Of a DNA stretch of 64,000 bases, positions 1 to 10,175 are shown in pieces. The stretch covers positions 749,501-813,500 of the forward strand of contig JAHQIY010000007.1 in NCBI GenBank assembly GCA_019054805.1, given 5' to 3'. Each line of letters opens with the position of its first letter. Position 1 is the stretch's first letter. The notes under the pieces are model-generated. The model was not told the DNA's origin. It made no database searches and worked only from the letters and a program-made list of their open reading frames with translations. The stretch is from Brachionus manjavacas. Taxonomy: Eukaryota; Rotifera; Eurotatoria; Ploima; Brachionidae. Both the position numbers and the translations under genes were made by a program.

Positions 1-3000
1 TCTGTCGGATCTTATTAAAGGTTTTCTCTAATTTTAGGTGTCCACTCCATTTTGATGCATGTTCTTGTTGCATTATTAATTTTCGTTCATTAGATGGTAC
101 AACGAACTGGGCACAATTGTTATTATGTTTGTCTATTCGATACAACACCTCCCCAATCAATTTAAATTCGTCCCATGAATTGTAAAAAGATTCGTGAATA
201 TTGTTTTCAAACTTGTCAATTTTTGGTTTCTCCTTGTTATTTCTCAAAATTTCTATGAACCACGCAATGTCTTTGTCTGACTTCTGGCACTCTGGTTTGT
301 TTATCTCTTGGAAGTGAATGGTGTTTATTTGTTCTACTTCGTCGTAAAGCATGTTTATCATTAAATCATCGTTGTCTGGTTTGTTAACGTTGTCGTCAGA
401 TCTTAATGGCCATCTCGAAAGGCTATCGGCGTTTTGGTGTTTGGTGCCTTTACGATACATGATTTTGAAATCAAATGATTCTAGTCGTATGATCCAGCGT
501 GCGAGTCTAGGTGCCGGGTTTCTCACCGTTCTTAACCATTGTAGTGGCTGATGGTCGGTGACTACGATGAATTCTTGGCCGAACAAGTATTCACGGAAGT
601 GTTCGATCGAGTTTACGATGGCTAATAATTCCTTTTCTGACGTTGAATAGTTTTTTCAGGTTTTGACAGGCCTCTAGAGTAGTAGGCTATCGGTCTCCAT
701 AATCGTTCGTTCCCTCTTTGTTGTGATAACACGGCACCGATTCCGTAATTGCTAGCGTCTGTTTCTAGTTTGAACGTTTTGGTGAAGTCTGGTATTGCCA
801 AAATCTTATGTGACATCAAATAGCTCTTGAGGACCTGGAAAGATGTCTCGCATTCTCGTGACCATTCAAAGTTTGTGTGCTTATGGTTCAGTTTGTGGAG
901 CGGGGCGGCAATTTTTGCGAAATTTCTGATGAACTTCCTGTAGTACGAAGCTAGGCCAATGAAGCTGATTACTTGGTCAACGTTTTGTGGTCTTGGATAT
1001 TTTAGCAAAGCTTCTATTTTCCTCGGAGATGGTGCTATTGTTCCATTGGAGACTACGTGACCTAAGTACTCGATCGATGTTTCGAAAAACTGGCATTTGG
1101 AAAGCTTGATTTTTAATTCGTATTGTCGGATGACATTGAGAACTTGTTGAATGTGATCGTAATGTTCTTCAACTGTCTTTGAGAATATTATGATGTCGTC
1201 CAGGTATATCATACAGATTTTGCCGATAAGGTCTTTGAAGATTTCGTTCATGAAACGTTGGAACGTTGCTCCTGAGTTTGTTAATCCCATTGGTAATACT
1301 CTGAACTCGAAGTGACCGAATTCACAATTGGACGCTGTAAAGTGTTGACTTTCTTTGGACATTCTGATTTGGAAGTATCCCGATGCGAAGTCGATTTTTG
1401 AAAAGATCCTCGCATTCTTTAGGTTTGATAGCATAACGTCAATTCGTGGAAGTGGGTAACAATCTCTTATTGTAAGGCTATTGAGTTTGCGGTAGTCAAT
1501 TGTTAGCCTAACGTTTCCGTCGCTTTTTTGTACAAGGTGTACCGGGGATGAATATGGTGAACGACTGTTTGTAATTAGTCCCGCCTCTGCCATCTCGGTG
1601 ATTAACTGTTTGAACTCGTTTCGTTTTGCGAAAGGTACGGGTCTAGGTTTGATGCTGAATGGGATGTTGTCTGTGAGTCTTATTTCGTGTTCGATGGCGT
1701 TTGTTGGTGTTAAGTCTCTCAGGCTCTTCGCCGAAACGTCTCCTGCTTCTTTGGTGATTTTGGTGCGAAGCTTTTCGAGTATAGGGCTATTTATCGGTTC
1801 TTCTCTCTCTTCCATGAAATTGATGGTGCAGTCGTTGTCTATTTCATCCTCTTTGATTTCTGTGCATTTCAAACGTATTATCAGTTGTTCTATGATGTCC
1901 TTTGTAACGTTAAATTTGTTTAATGTTTCCAATCCAATCAGGCAATCGTTGAGTAGGTTTCCGATCACTATTACTTCCATGTCAAGTGTTTGATCGCCTA
2001 GTGTCAATTTAATCGTTGTTTTTCCGACAGTGTTCGTTGGGGTTCCTATTGCTGTAAACATTTGTTTAGATGTAGGTGTTATTGGTAGTTTTAACTTTTT
2101 GGCTATGGATTGGTTGATGATTGTTCGCTTTACTCCGGTGTCTAATAGAAATTTAACGTTGGTTCCATTTATTTGACAAGTGCTTGTTAGTCATTGATGA
2201 TTGGGTGCATTTAGATTGTTAATCAGGGCTCTGGGTGGGATGGGATCATATTTTGGTCTTATTTGTGGACAATTTGGACGAATGTGGCCAGTTTGGTTGC
2301 ACCTGTAGCATCTTTGTGTCGGTTCGAAGGAAACGTGTCTCGAATCTGGACTTATGTTTCCTGGTTGGTCTTGAATTGGATAGTTCGATTCCGTGTTGAT
2401 TTTTCTTGCATGCATGCTTGTTCTGGGTGTTGTGTTCAAGACCTCTTCGTACCTCGATGCTAACTCTGTAATTTCACTCAGGGAGTTCAATGTTGGTCGT
2501 GCAACCTTTAACTTGATTTGGATTTCTGTCGATTTTATACCATCGATTAATTGATCTGCTATGAAAGTGTCTGTTACGTTTTGATCTACTCCTGGGAATG
2601 CCTTCTTTGAAAGAATGCGGAGTTGCGTCACGAACAGGTGAACGTTCTCATTCTCGAGTTGTCTTCTTTCTAAGAAGGATCTCTTCGGGTTTGAGTTCTC
2701 TTTACGTTCGTATAATTGGATCAGCAGTGATTTCAATTGTTGGTAAGCCTGATTGTCGTATTCGCTGAATGGATATTCGTCAACGTTCTTCCTACATTCT
2801 TGGTCAAGCTTCAAAAACATGATGTCTTTTCTGTTGTCTTGGATGTTATTTATTTTGAAGAACATATCGAAGTTTTTGATCCAATCTTTGATGTCGTCAC
2901 TGTTTGGGTCGAATGCGTTTGGAGCTTGTATTTGGTAGTAATTTCTACTTTGGTGTGTTAGTGTGCGGTTTGATAACGTTGGCGCTGCAGACACCGCGGT

Positions 3001-3504
3001 TGTACCGTTTAACACAGGAAGCGCTGTAGGTAGTTGGCTCGTTGCGTTGTTGTTTTGGTTATTACAGACGAAGGTGAAGTTGTTGTTCTTTTGTCTCTTG
3101 TAACTCAAAATAGTTGTCCACATTATCATGATAATTATTGTTATGATTGCCACAAACGTTGACATCAGGACGTTGTCATTGATCAGGCACCAGCACCGGT
3201 TCATGCATGGAGTTATTTGTGCTATGCTTGTTTCAATAAATTTTATTATACGTTTTGTTATTCCTGATTCTTGTTCCTGATGTGTTATCGCTTTCAAAAT
3301 ATCCCATAGGCCCATCTTGGCTTCGATTAAAATGGATCCAGGTGGTTGAGTGTTGATTGACTTTTAACAATGTGCGTTTTGAGAATGAATAATAATTCCC
3401 CCCAACCAACGTTTTATATAATGTGAAAACGTGTTATTAAATATAGTGTGTGTGAATGTAAGACTTAGCTATGCATCGCTATGTCTGTAATGTGTATGTA
3501 ATCA

Positions 3505-3795
3505 ATTCTGCATGCACCCCGTTTCGGGAACGCGACTTATGACAAATTAATCTGCGCCTCATAGGTCCGCGACTTAGGACTAATTAGTCTGCACCCCGCT
3601 TTTGGGAACGCGACTTACTGCTAGAATGACAGATAGCATCGTTCCCTGGTCCTATCTGTATGCTGAAAATGTGATGTCTGAGTGGACCCTTCTGGGCATC
3701 GCGACTTCTGACAAATTAACCTGCGCCCCATGAGTCCGCGACTTAGGATTAATTTGTCTGCGCCCCGTAGAAGGTCCGTGACTTACGATGAAATT
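3505..3795 (-). repeat. Tandem degenerate repeats in the gypsy leader
   Basis: Between the primer-binding site and gag, a degenerate unit recurs about five times. Its shared words on the plus strand are CTGCRCCCC, CGCGACTTA and GACAAATTAA. It is far more GC-rich than the surroundings and belongs to the untranslated leader. It may hold packaging or translation signals, but that is inference. Confidence 0.7.
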
Positions 3796-3851
3796 ATGTC
3801 CTAACGAAGAAAGCATTGACAAGAGTTTCTCAGGGCAAATATAGTCTGAGA

Positions 3852-3868
3852 CTCACTTGTGGGCACCA
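3852..3868 (-). other. Primer-binding site of the gypsy element
   Basis: On the minus strand TGGTGCCCACAAGTGAG follows the LTR edge after one base. TGG plus a GC-rich stretch directly downstream of a 5' LTR is the standard place for pairing with a tRNA 3' end (CCA). I cannot assign the tRNA from sequence alone. Confidence 0.7.
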
Positions 3869-3869
3869 A

Positions 3870-4081
3870 TGTAATGGATGGGGATTTTGGCCGAGAAGGC
3901 CGCTGGGGTAAATGAGAAACGTTAAATGGGGGGAGAAAACACTTTATTACTCATCTACTTTATCACAAAAAAACAATCTCATTTTATAGTGAGAGTGTAG
4001 ATGTGCACACTCTCAACGTTTAGAACTCGACGAATGTTAAGTTACTATTCGTCGAGGTGGCGAAGGAATTGGTTTATTACA
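3870..4081 (-). repeat. 5' LTR of the gypsy element
   Basis: The 212-base segment starts TGTAAT and ends ATTACA on the plus strand, the usual TG...CA inverted ends. Read on the minus strand it contains a TATAAAA box (near 3984) and an AATAAAG polyadenylation-type signal downstream, as expected of a promoter-bearing LTR. Its inner edge lies one base from a primer-binding-type sequence. The partner LTR is outside the window, so the boundary and LTR identity could not be checked against it. The outer flank begins ataat at 4082, a possible target duplication half. Confidence 0.75.
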
Positions 4082-5120
4082 ATAATTTATTTACGTCAGC
4101 TGAACGAAAAAACTAGATGATAAACTTTTGCTCTGCTAGAAAAATATTAATTCCAAAAATGAGTTTCCTACGAAGGAAAAGAATTGCAAATGCGCAAACA
4201 TCTCTCTATTTAAAATTATTTAAATTTCCAAATCAGAACGCTCTTTTAGTATTTTGAATGTGGAGACTCAAATGATATAAAAAATTAAACACCTTGCGAT
4301 CAAAACTTCTTCACATTTAGAAGAAATTAATTTGGAAAAATCGAAGGAAGAGCCAACTCCAACTTTTAATTAATACTAATTTTTATTTATTAAAATTATT
4401 AAATGATTATTTAAAATGTTTGTTTAAAAATTAAAGTATACACTCATTTTTGGAAATTAGAAAACAAAAAAGACAGTTATTTTTTTAAATAGAATTTTTA
4501 TTTTAATTAAAAAAATTGAAAAATGCTAAACTCTAATTAATTTGAATTTTCAAATTTTTGAATTTAAATCCGAATAATTTAGTCAAAACTGTTTGCTGGA
4601 GTATTTTTGCATAAAATATTTAAATCATGTCCAAATCAAATTTTACATCTTGGGTTTCTAGGTTATATGCATATGATTAGAGAAAAAATCAAAAATTTAA
4701 CTCAAAATTCATAATTTGACTCAATAATAATTAATTTTCATTTAGATAAAGGATATAATTTTGGATTTTAAAGGTAGAAAAAACCATAAATAAAATAATG
4801 ATTGATAAACGATTACTCATTTTTTCCAAAAAGACTTAATAAATAAAAATTCCTAAGATTTACTTTAGCCAAAAGTTTATAAAATTTTGCATTCTAATAT
4901 TTCAAATAATTTATTTAAAATTTAAATCATGAAACAAGCCATAAGTTTATCGTCTATAAATTTTTTTTTCTAATTCATTATTCATTTATTGAAAAAAATT
5001 TTAAATAATTTTTTTTAAATTGTCTTGCATACCAACAAAAACAAAAAGTAACAAAAACTTCACCTAAACTCTAGTTTTCAATTACAAATAACTTTTGCAA
5101 AGCAAAGGAATCTTTAAATT
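4082..5120. other. Intergenic, AT-rich, nothing recognised
   Basis: The stretch lies between the LTR element and the first host gene. It consists of A/T runs and short ORFs on no consistent frame. I see no coding pattern, RNA gene or repeat element. The promoter of the downstream TCEANC2-like gene must lie here but has no motif I can single out. Confidence 0.6.
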
Positions 5121-5840
5121 ATGGGCAAGCAATTGAAAATAAATGAGTTGAAACGTGTCGTAAACGTTGACAAATTCAGCCAATATGCCAACATACTAAA
5201 AGATACTAGTAACACAGATGAGAAACAAATAGATGGCATTTTAAATGAATTGGCCTTAAAGACCCCATCTAGAGATGTTTTGATGAAGACAAAACTTGGT
5301 TTTATTCTCAAAGAAATGTCCAGGCGACAAAATTTGTCCAAAAACACTCGAGAAAAAGCTTTAAATCTGCGGTCCAAATGGAAAGAGTTCCACAAAAAAA
5401 TTCTTCTGGCTCCTAAGTTTGATGTTAAATGTGATAAACCAACTACCGAAAATCGTCAAAAAGCACGTGAAGCATTAACAAAATCGTTTCTCAAAACAAA
5501 TTCCATCGAGTCAAATCTTGTTGTCTTTGATCCCAACCAGGAAGCATGTGCCTCATTGATAAGTGATTTAGAATTCTCAATTTTCCAGCACAATGAAAAG
5601 CTTGTAAATAATAAATATTTCAATCTGGTCCGAAAATGTATTAACATTATTAGTCAAAATTTAAAACTAAGAAATGAATTATTAAGTTTTGATTTAAAAA
5701 TTGAAGATCTATTCAATCAGTATTTGTTAAGTGGATCTCCGGTAAAAAGCTTTTTTTCCAAAATTACCAATTTATCTGAGACAGCTTCTCCCACGTCTTC
5801 TGAAAATTTGTTCCAAATAGATGAATTAATTGACTTTTAA
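5121..5840 (+). CDS. TCEANC2: TCEANC2-like protein (TFIIS N-terminal and central domains)
   Basis: Single-exon gene for 239 residues. Residues about 20-92 form a TFIIS N-terminal (LW-type) helical bundle: the run LALKTPSRDVLMKTKLGFIL, then SRRQNLSKNTREKALNLRSK and WKEF, is typical of domains that dock elongation factors on RNA polymerase II partners. Residues about 108-200 resemble the TFIIS central domain (NRQKAREALTKSFL; a helix-rich region ending in RKCINIIS and NLKLRNELLS). There is no C-terminal zinc ribbon, so it should not stimulate transcript cleavage. TCEANC2, a nuclear protein of about 208 residues with the same two domains, is the best match by length and order. The first ATG precedes the domain by a normal margin. 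It is followed 404 bases later by the PRA1 gene on the same strand. The function of TCEANC2 itself is poorly known. Confidence 0.8.
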   Translation: MGKQLKINELKRVVNVDKFSQYANILKDTSNTDEKQIDGILNELALKTPSRDVLMKTKLGFILKEMSRRQNLSKNTREKALNLRSKWKEFHKKILLAPKFDVKCDKPTTENRQKAREALTKSFLKTNSIESNLVVFDPNQEACASLISDLEFSIFQHNEKLVNNKYFNLVRKCINIISQNLKLRNELLSFDLKIEDLFNQYLLSGSPVKSFFSKITNLSETASPTSSENLFQIDELIDF

Positions 5841-6244
5841 AAATCATTTAGAATCAAAAGTCTTTGAATCTTGCAAAAAAATGACTATTTCAAAGTCTGG
5901 TAAGAAAATGTATTTTACAACTTTATTTTTTTATTCTGAAAAAAAATTTAATTTTGACATGTGTTCAATTTTCATAGAAGATTAAAGTGATAAAGTAGAT
6001 CTTCAGAAGCGATATCAAATTTTCATATTTTATTTCCCGTTTATCTGTATTTGTATTAAAATATTCTTTACTAATTGAAAATTTAAATAAAAACAAGCAT
6101 TTGTAATTTAATTGTAAAATTAGAGTTGAAATTTGCCGCGTAAAGTCGGCAAATTGGTTACAAAATCTTTTAGTCGCTTAAAATTAGAATAATTTAGTAC
6201 TAATTTTTTATAGAGTCTTATTAGAGAATTAGTAGATACTAGCA
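5841..6244. other. Spacer between TCEANC2-like and PRA1 genes
   Basis: 404 AT-rich bases. An AATAAA at about 6086 suits polyadenylation of the upstream gene. I see nothing else here. Confidence 0.5.
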
Positions 6245-7064
6245 ATGACTGAAGTTGATCCAACAATTAACATGGAAAATTTGAATTTAGAAGGTGAAAT
6301 CGAAACACCTAACAAAGCAAATTCAAATTCAAGCTCGAACTCAAAATCAGCTCCAAAATCGGACTCTGCATTTAATTTCGGGTATCCATTAACAACATAT
6401 TTTTTAAAATAAAAAATTATTTTAAAAACTAATTATGACTTATTTTAAGAATGTTTTCGTCAGTTCCATCTCTTGATTCACTTAAACCAACCGAGTGGGT
6501 GAGCAAGCGGCGAGAAAATTTGAAGCCGTGGACAGAGTTCGCTAGTTTTAGCAAATTCAAGAAGCCATCAAGTCCGACTCAATTTGGATCTCGTCTTTTC
6601 AAAAACATTCTCTATTTTCAAAGCAATTATTTATTTGTCTTTGTATTCTTGGCTATTTATTGTGTGTAAGATAAGCTTCTGTTTATCTAGAGACCATTAT
6701 ATTTTATGATTTTTTTTCAAGATTGACTTCTCCACTTCTATTATTTGCATTCCTTGCTTTTGCTGGTGGTCTCTACATCATTAATTTAAAGTATAAGGAA
6801 GGTTCCCTAACAATATTTGGTAATTGATATTTTAGAAAATTTTAGAAAAAATATTAAGATTTTTTTTAAGGTAAAGAAATGGGCTTAGCCCAATTGTATT
6901 CAGGAGTTGGTTTGTGCTCTTTACCATTATTTCTGGTAGCTGGAGCTGGTTCGGCCTTTTTTTGGATCATTGGAGCCTCCATTTTTGTCATTGTGTTGCA
7001 TGCCTCGTTTTACTCAAGAGACGAGCAAGAAGATCCATTCATGATGCAAATGAATGTTGTTTAA
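6245..7064 (+). CDS. RABAC1: PRA1 family protein (prenylated Rab acceptor, RABAC1-like)
   Basis: Four exons: 6245-6381, 6450-6665, 6722-6819, 6871-7064. All introns are GT-AG and 51-68 bases, giving 645 bases and 214 residues. An N-terminal Ser/Asn-rich tail (residues 1-45) is cytosolic-type. The PRA1 domain follows, with WVSKRRENLKPWTEFASFSK, then the family signature NILYFQSNYLFVFVF and two hydrophobic hairpins (about residues 104-140 and 150-195). The C-terminus ends in an acidic stretch (RDEQEDPFMMQMNVV). PRA1 proteins sit in Golgi/endosomal membranes and bind prenylated Rab GTPases, helping their membrane recruitment. Length agrees with animal RABAC1 (about 185) plus an extended N-tail. 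Splice phases join cleanly across all exons, which supports the model. An AATAAA lies at about 7260. Confidence 0.9.
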
Positions 7065-7429
7065 AAAGTAAATAGGCGATAATGAATACATTTTAAAATA
7101 ATTATTAATTTATCAAATATTTTTAAATTGAGTAACGAATTATTAAAAAATCTATTTTGTTTTTATTCCTAATGAAACTTGATTATAATGAACAAATTTC
7201 AGCATTAATTAATGGCTGAAAGCCGACATGATTTTCATTAATCTCTCATTATTTTTTTACAATAAATTTAGTTAATTGAAGAATTTTATTTATTTATTTA
7301 TTTATTGATGTTTTATTTTCAAACTCTTTACAAAAAGTAAAAAAAATTTTCCAGTTTAATTTTTAATTTTTAATTTTTAAAAATATTTATTCAACAAATC
7401 CAGCATCTTTGATAAGAATACTTAAGGAT

Positions 7430-7792
7430 ATCCAAAAGTTCTGACGCCGGAGCTTAGGAACGTTAACAAAAAATAATTTTTGAGTGTTTACTCAAAAGTT
7501 TAAAAAAAATCCCTTGATTTTTTATACAAAATTTCATTCGTTCAACTCACTTTTGAAATGTCTTTAGATGCTTTCTTTAGGAATATAATTTAGTATCTCT
7601 GTAATTAGGGGTTTCAACTGTTCTTCGGTAGTTCGTTTCGGTAATTTCTTTTTATTTCACTGAACAACAAATCACATGGAGCTAAGTTTGGCGAGTAAAC
7701 AAGATGGTCGATTATGATTAAAAGATTTGTTTTTAGAAAGTTCTTATTGTTTTCGTGAACGTGAGGTCTAGCACTGTGTAATGCGTGGAAAC
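7430..7792 (-). mobile_element. Dead mariner transposase C-terminal remnant
   Basis: Read on the minus strand, the segment encodes pieces of a mariner transposase catalytic end: ARPHVHENNKNFLKTNLL and HLVYSPNLAPCDLLFSEIKR, matching the family pattern DNARPHV...HPPYSPDLAPCDxxLF. The conserved SPDL reads SPNL, so the third catalytic Asp is lost, and the DNA before ARPH has lost the DN pair. The frame also breaks after KRNYRNELPKN. The N-terminal half and inverted repeats were not found. It is an old inactive copy between the PRA1 and Asterix genes. Confidence 0.75.
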
Positions 7793-8759
7793 TAAGGGCT
7801 CTAGTTGATTATCGAAAGAGGACGCTGCAGTACTTTGCAGTACTGACATTTTAGATCACTTTGCAGCGTCCGAAAAACTAAACGATTCTTATCATGATTT
7901 GGTCAAAGTTTACCAAGTCCCAAACTTTTTTTCGGATCAGTTGGAATTATAAGGTTTATTTTGAAAAGGCCGTTAAGCTATTCAAAACTGGTGACTTTGC
8001 AGCTACTGATTGTTCTAAGAACAAAACAAAGACAAAAGTTAAATTAACTTTGAGATTTTTCTTTATTAATAAAATTAGATTAAAAAAAATATTAATATTT
8101 ATAATAATAAATTAAAAAAATAATAAAAGAAATTTATCATTAACTTCCGTTCAGATGACATTTCTGGAGGTATATCCATAACTGTTGTTATATCACAAAT
8201 TTGCCATTTTTTGCTCTTTAAAAAATACAAGTTTTTGCGAAAAATCTCGACCCTTTTTTCTTCTTACTTCTGACTAAATCTCCCAATGATGTGAAAAGTT
8301 CCGAGTGGATAACACATGGCTTAATATTCAAATTATGCCTGATTAATATATAACTTCTGATTTGCTTTTTATTCATTTTTGAATTTTTTCAAAAATGAGG
8401 TTTAAATTAGATTTACGAAATTACAAATAATTTTAAATCTTTAAATACAAATAATTTTTTCTGAATGAGAGAATACTCATTCTAAGTAATTAATTTTTAA
8501 ATTCTGATTTAGAGGTCCATAAGATTTTAAATATTAATATTAAAGTTTATTTGATTGATTAAAATAGAAAAATGAAATAAAATTGATTGTATATTTTTTT
8601 AATTTTGCTTATGATCATACATTTAGTTCTTTTTTTTAAAGTTGTTAACTTATTTTTATTTAATAAATCCAGCGTTTTTTATAATAATAAAAATAATTAA
8701 AATATTAAAAATTTTTTTTATTAATGATCTGTAAAAAAACAATTAAAAATCATGAAAGA
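7793..8759. other. Intergenic with one hairpin, otherwise nothing recognised
   Basis: The stretch includes a 10-bp perfect inverted repeat (GGACGCTGCA at 7820-7829, its complement at 7862-7871) that encloses a second short repeat, GCAGTACT...GCAGTACT. A GC-richer part follows to about 8030 with no sustained frame. The rest is A/T runs. Confidence 0.5.
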
Positions 8760-9116
8760 TCACATAAATGGTAAAGTCATCGGAGTTGGATTTTGAAGAT
8801 ATGACATAACTACTGCTGATATAGAAAGCATAAAACAACTAAATATTTGCTTGCTATCATCTCCTCCTCTGGCATTGGCAAATCCAATAAACGAGCATAA
8901 AACTGATATCCAGGCACACCACTTTACCTAAATATTTTTTTTGTAAACAAGTCTATTAAGGTGACTAAGACTTACCTTCATCATCAACCCACACATACTG
9001 AAAATCATTCCCATTACATTCATGTATTCTTGGAGATTGTCATCAGAAAACTGGAGAGTATAGGACGATTTAAAGCGCTTTATTTTATCATTTCTTCGCA
9101 AATCTATCGAGGTCAT
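8760..9116 (-). CDS. WDR83OS: PAT complex subunit Asterix (WDR83OS homologue)
   Basis: Two exons on the minus strand, 8976-9116 and 8760-8927, with a 48-base GT-AG intron after codon 47, giving 102 residues (human 106). The protein is recognised almost end to end: [59 protein letters not shown] and a YLQNPTPM C-terminus match the animal Asterix family. It has three hydrophobic segments. With CCDC47, Asterix forms the PAT complex at the ER translocon, an intramembrane chaperone that shields polar transmembrane segments of multipass proteins during folding. The ATG at 9116 is preferred because an upstream in-frame stop precedes it closely. It stands alone, convergent with the PRA1 gene. Confidence 0.95.
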
Positions 9117-9911
9117 TTTCACTAATTTTTTTCTCGTTATTTTTGGATTATTTTTGGTGAATTAAATTAAATACTATTTGGATTTTTTTATACCAACGCA
9201 TCATATGCTAAATTGAAAATTTTAAATTCAAGCATAATTTTTTTTAATGTTTAGACAAAATTTATGACTGGAAAAAATAAATATCTCTGTATAATATTCT
9301 GAATGTAATGTTGATATTGCTTATTTTAAAAAAAAATATTAAAATAATTAAGATAAGTTTTAATAGAACCAGTACTAATATTAACTTAACTTGGAAATTA
9401 AAAAAAAGTAGATTTAAGTAGCCACAATAATCTTTTTTTGGCTAAGTTTTTCGTAAAATTTTATTAATAAAAAGGAGATAAAAAAATAAGTGGATAAATT
9501 GTTTTTGTAGGAGATAATTATAAACTAAAATTGATAATTATTTTCAAAGGTAGATGATTGATTTATGAAGTAGATATTTATCATATAACGTTACAATTGG
9601 GTCAAATTGAGAAAGCGAATAGTCAAGTATTCGTACGAAGATGCACAGTTCTACATGTGTACAACTTCCCAATCAACGTCCGATATTAAAAAGACTCAAT
9701 GCAAAGAGTTTTGTACAAAATAAGACGGCTAGCAAGATTTTGACGAGTTGGTGGAAAGGAGTGGTAAATTAATTGCAGTTAGCGTTTGTTCATGTAATTA
9801 TTGGCAAAAAAAATTTAAAATGTAAGCATACAATCGGAATTTCGCACTTTTTAAACCCGAACAAATTTCAGGGTTTAGACTTCCTCGTTTTGCAATCTAA
9901 TGTAATGCAAA

Positions 9912-10175
9912 ATGAGATCGAAAAAAAAGACAAGGTCAACATTAGAAAATTCAATTGTTCTAATTAACAGTCAGATAGACAATTTAAATCAACACGAAGT
10001 TCTACAAGAGGTTGCAAGTACCATTCAAATAATCGTTAATGTTTCTAATCAAAATAAACTTGTTTTGGCTTCAAGTTCAAAGTTTCTACTTGGTCTTGAA
10101 CTGCTCTTGTTTATTCAAGTTTCTGAGAAACGTGAATGCGGAAGATCAAAAAAATCAAGCAATGAAAAAAAGTAA
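9912..10175 (+). CDS. Small unknown ORF, possibly the 3' exon of a gene
   Basis: An open frame for 87 residues with a basic start (MRSKKKTRS), a mixed amphipathic middle (NSQIDNLNQHEVLQEVASTI) and a basic Lys/Ser-rich end. The composition looks more protein-like than the background, but I recognise no family. Upstream, a 43-codon frame from 9641 (ending TSWWKGVVN) and an acceptor-like TTGCAG at 9773-9778 may belong to the same gene. The exon structure could not be settled. An AATAAA follows at about 10269. It could be spurious. Confidence 0.3.
   Translation: MRSKKKTRSTLENSIVLINSQIDNLNQHEVLQEVASTIQIIVNVSNQNKLVLASSSKFLLGLELLLFIQVSEKRECGRSKKSSNEKK

Larger units (their letters stand above)
1..4081 (-). 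mobile_element. Ty3/gypsy LTR retrotransposon, 5' part, running off the window
   Basis: Fossil or recent LTR element read on the minus strand; its 3' part and 3' LTR lie beyond base 1. Parts in element order are: 5' LTR (3870-4081), primer-binding site next to it, a leader of about 550 bases with GC-richer repeats, gag (about 2191-3315, 374 residues), then pol from about 2.19 kb leftwards. Gag carries a CCHC zinc knuckle (CYRCNQTGHIRPNC) near its C-terminus and a hydrophobic segment near residues 52-70. Pol shows a protease LLDTG motif and a reverse transcriptase with the YLDD box and GLTNSGATFQRFM, then RNase H. Gag and pol share a frame with the gag stop between them, an arrangement seen in elements that use stop-codon read-through. 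The family is clear from the RT. The long open frames suggest a fairly young insertion, but at least one break is visible, so it is not whole as seen. Confidence 0.93.

Noticed and set aside
1598-1993. Plus-strand 131-residue frame
   Set aside because: It is the antisense shadow of the gypsy pol frame.
9641-9772. 43-codon frame ending TSWWKGVVN as a first exon
   Set aside because: The donor and acceptor next to it are weak and the join to the next frame is uncertain; mentioned only as a possibility.
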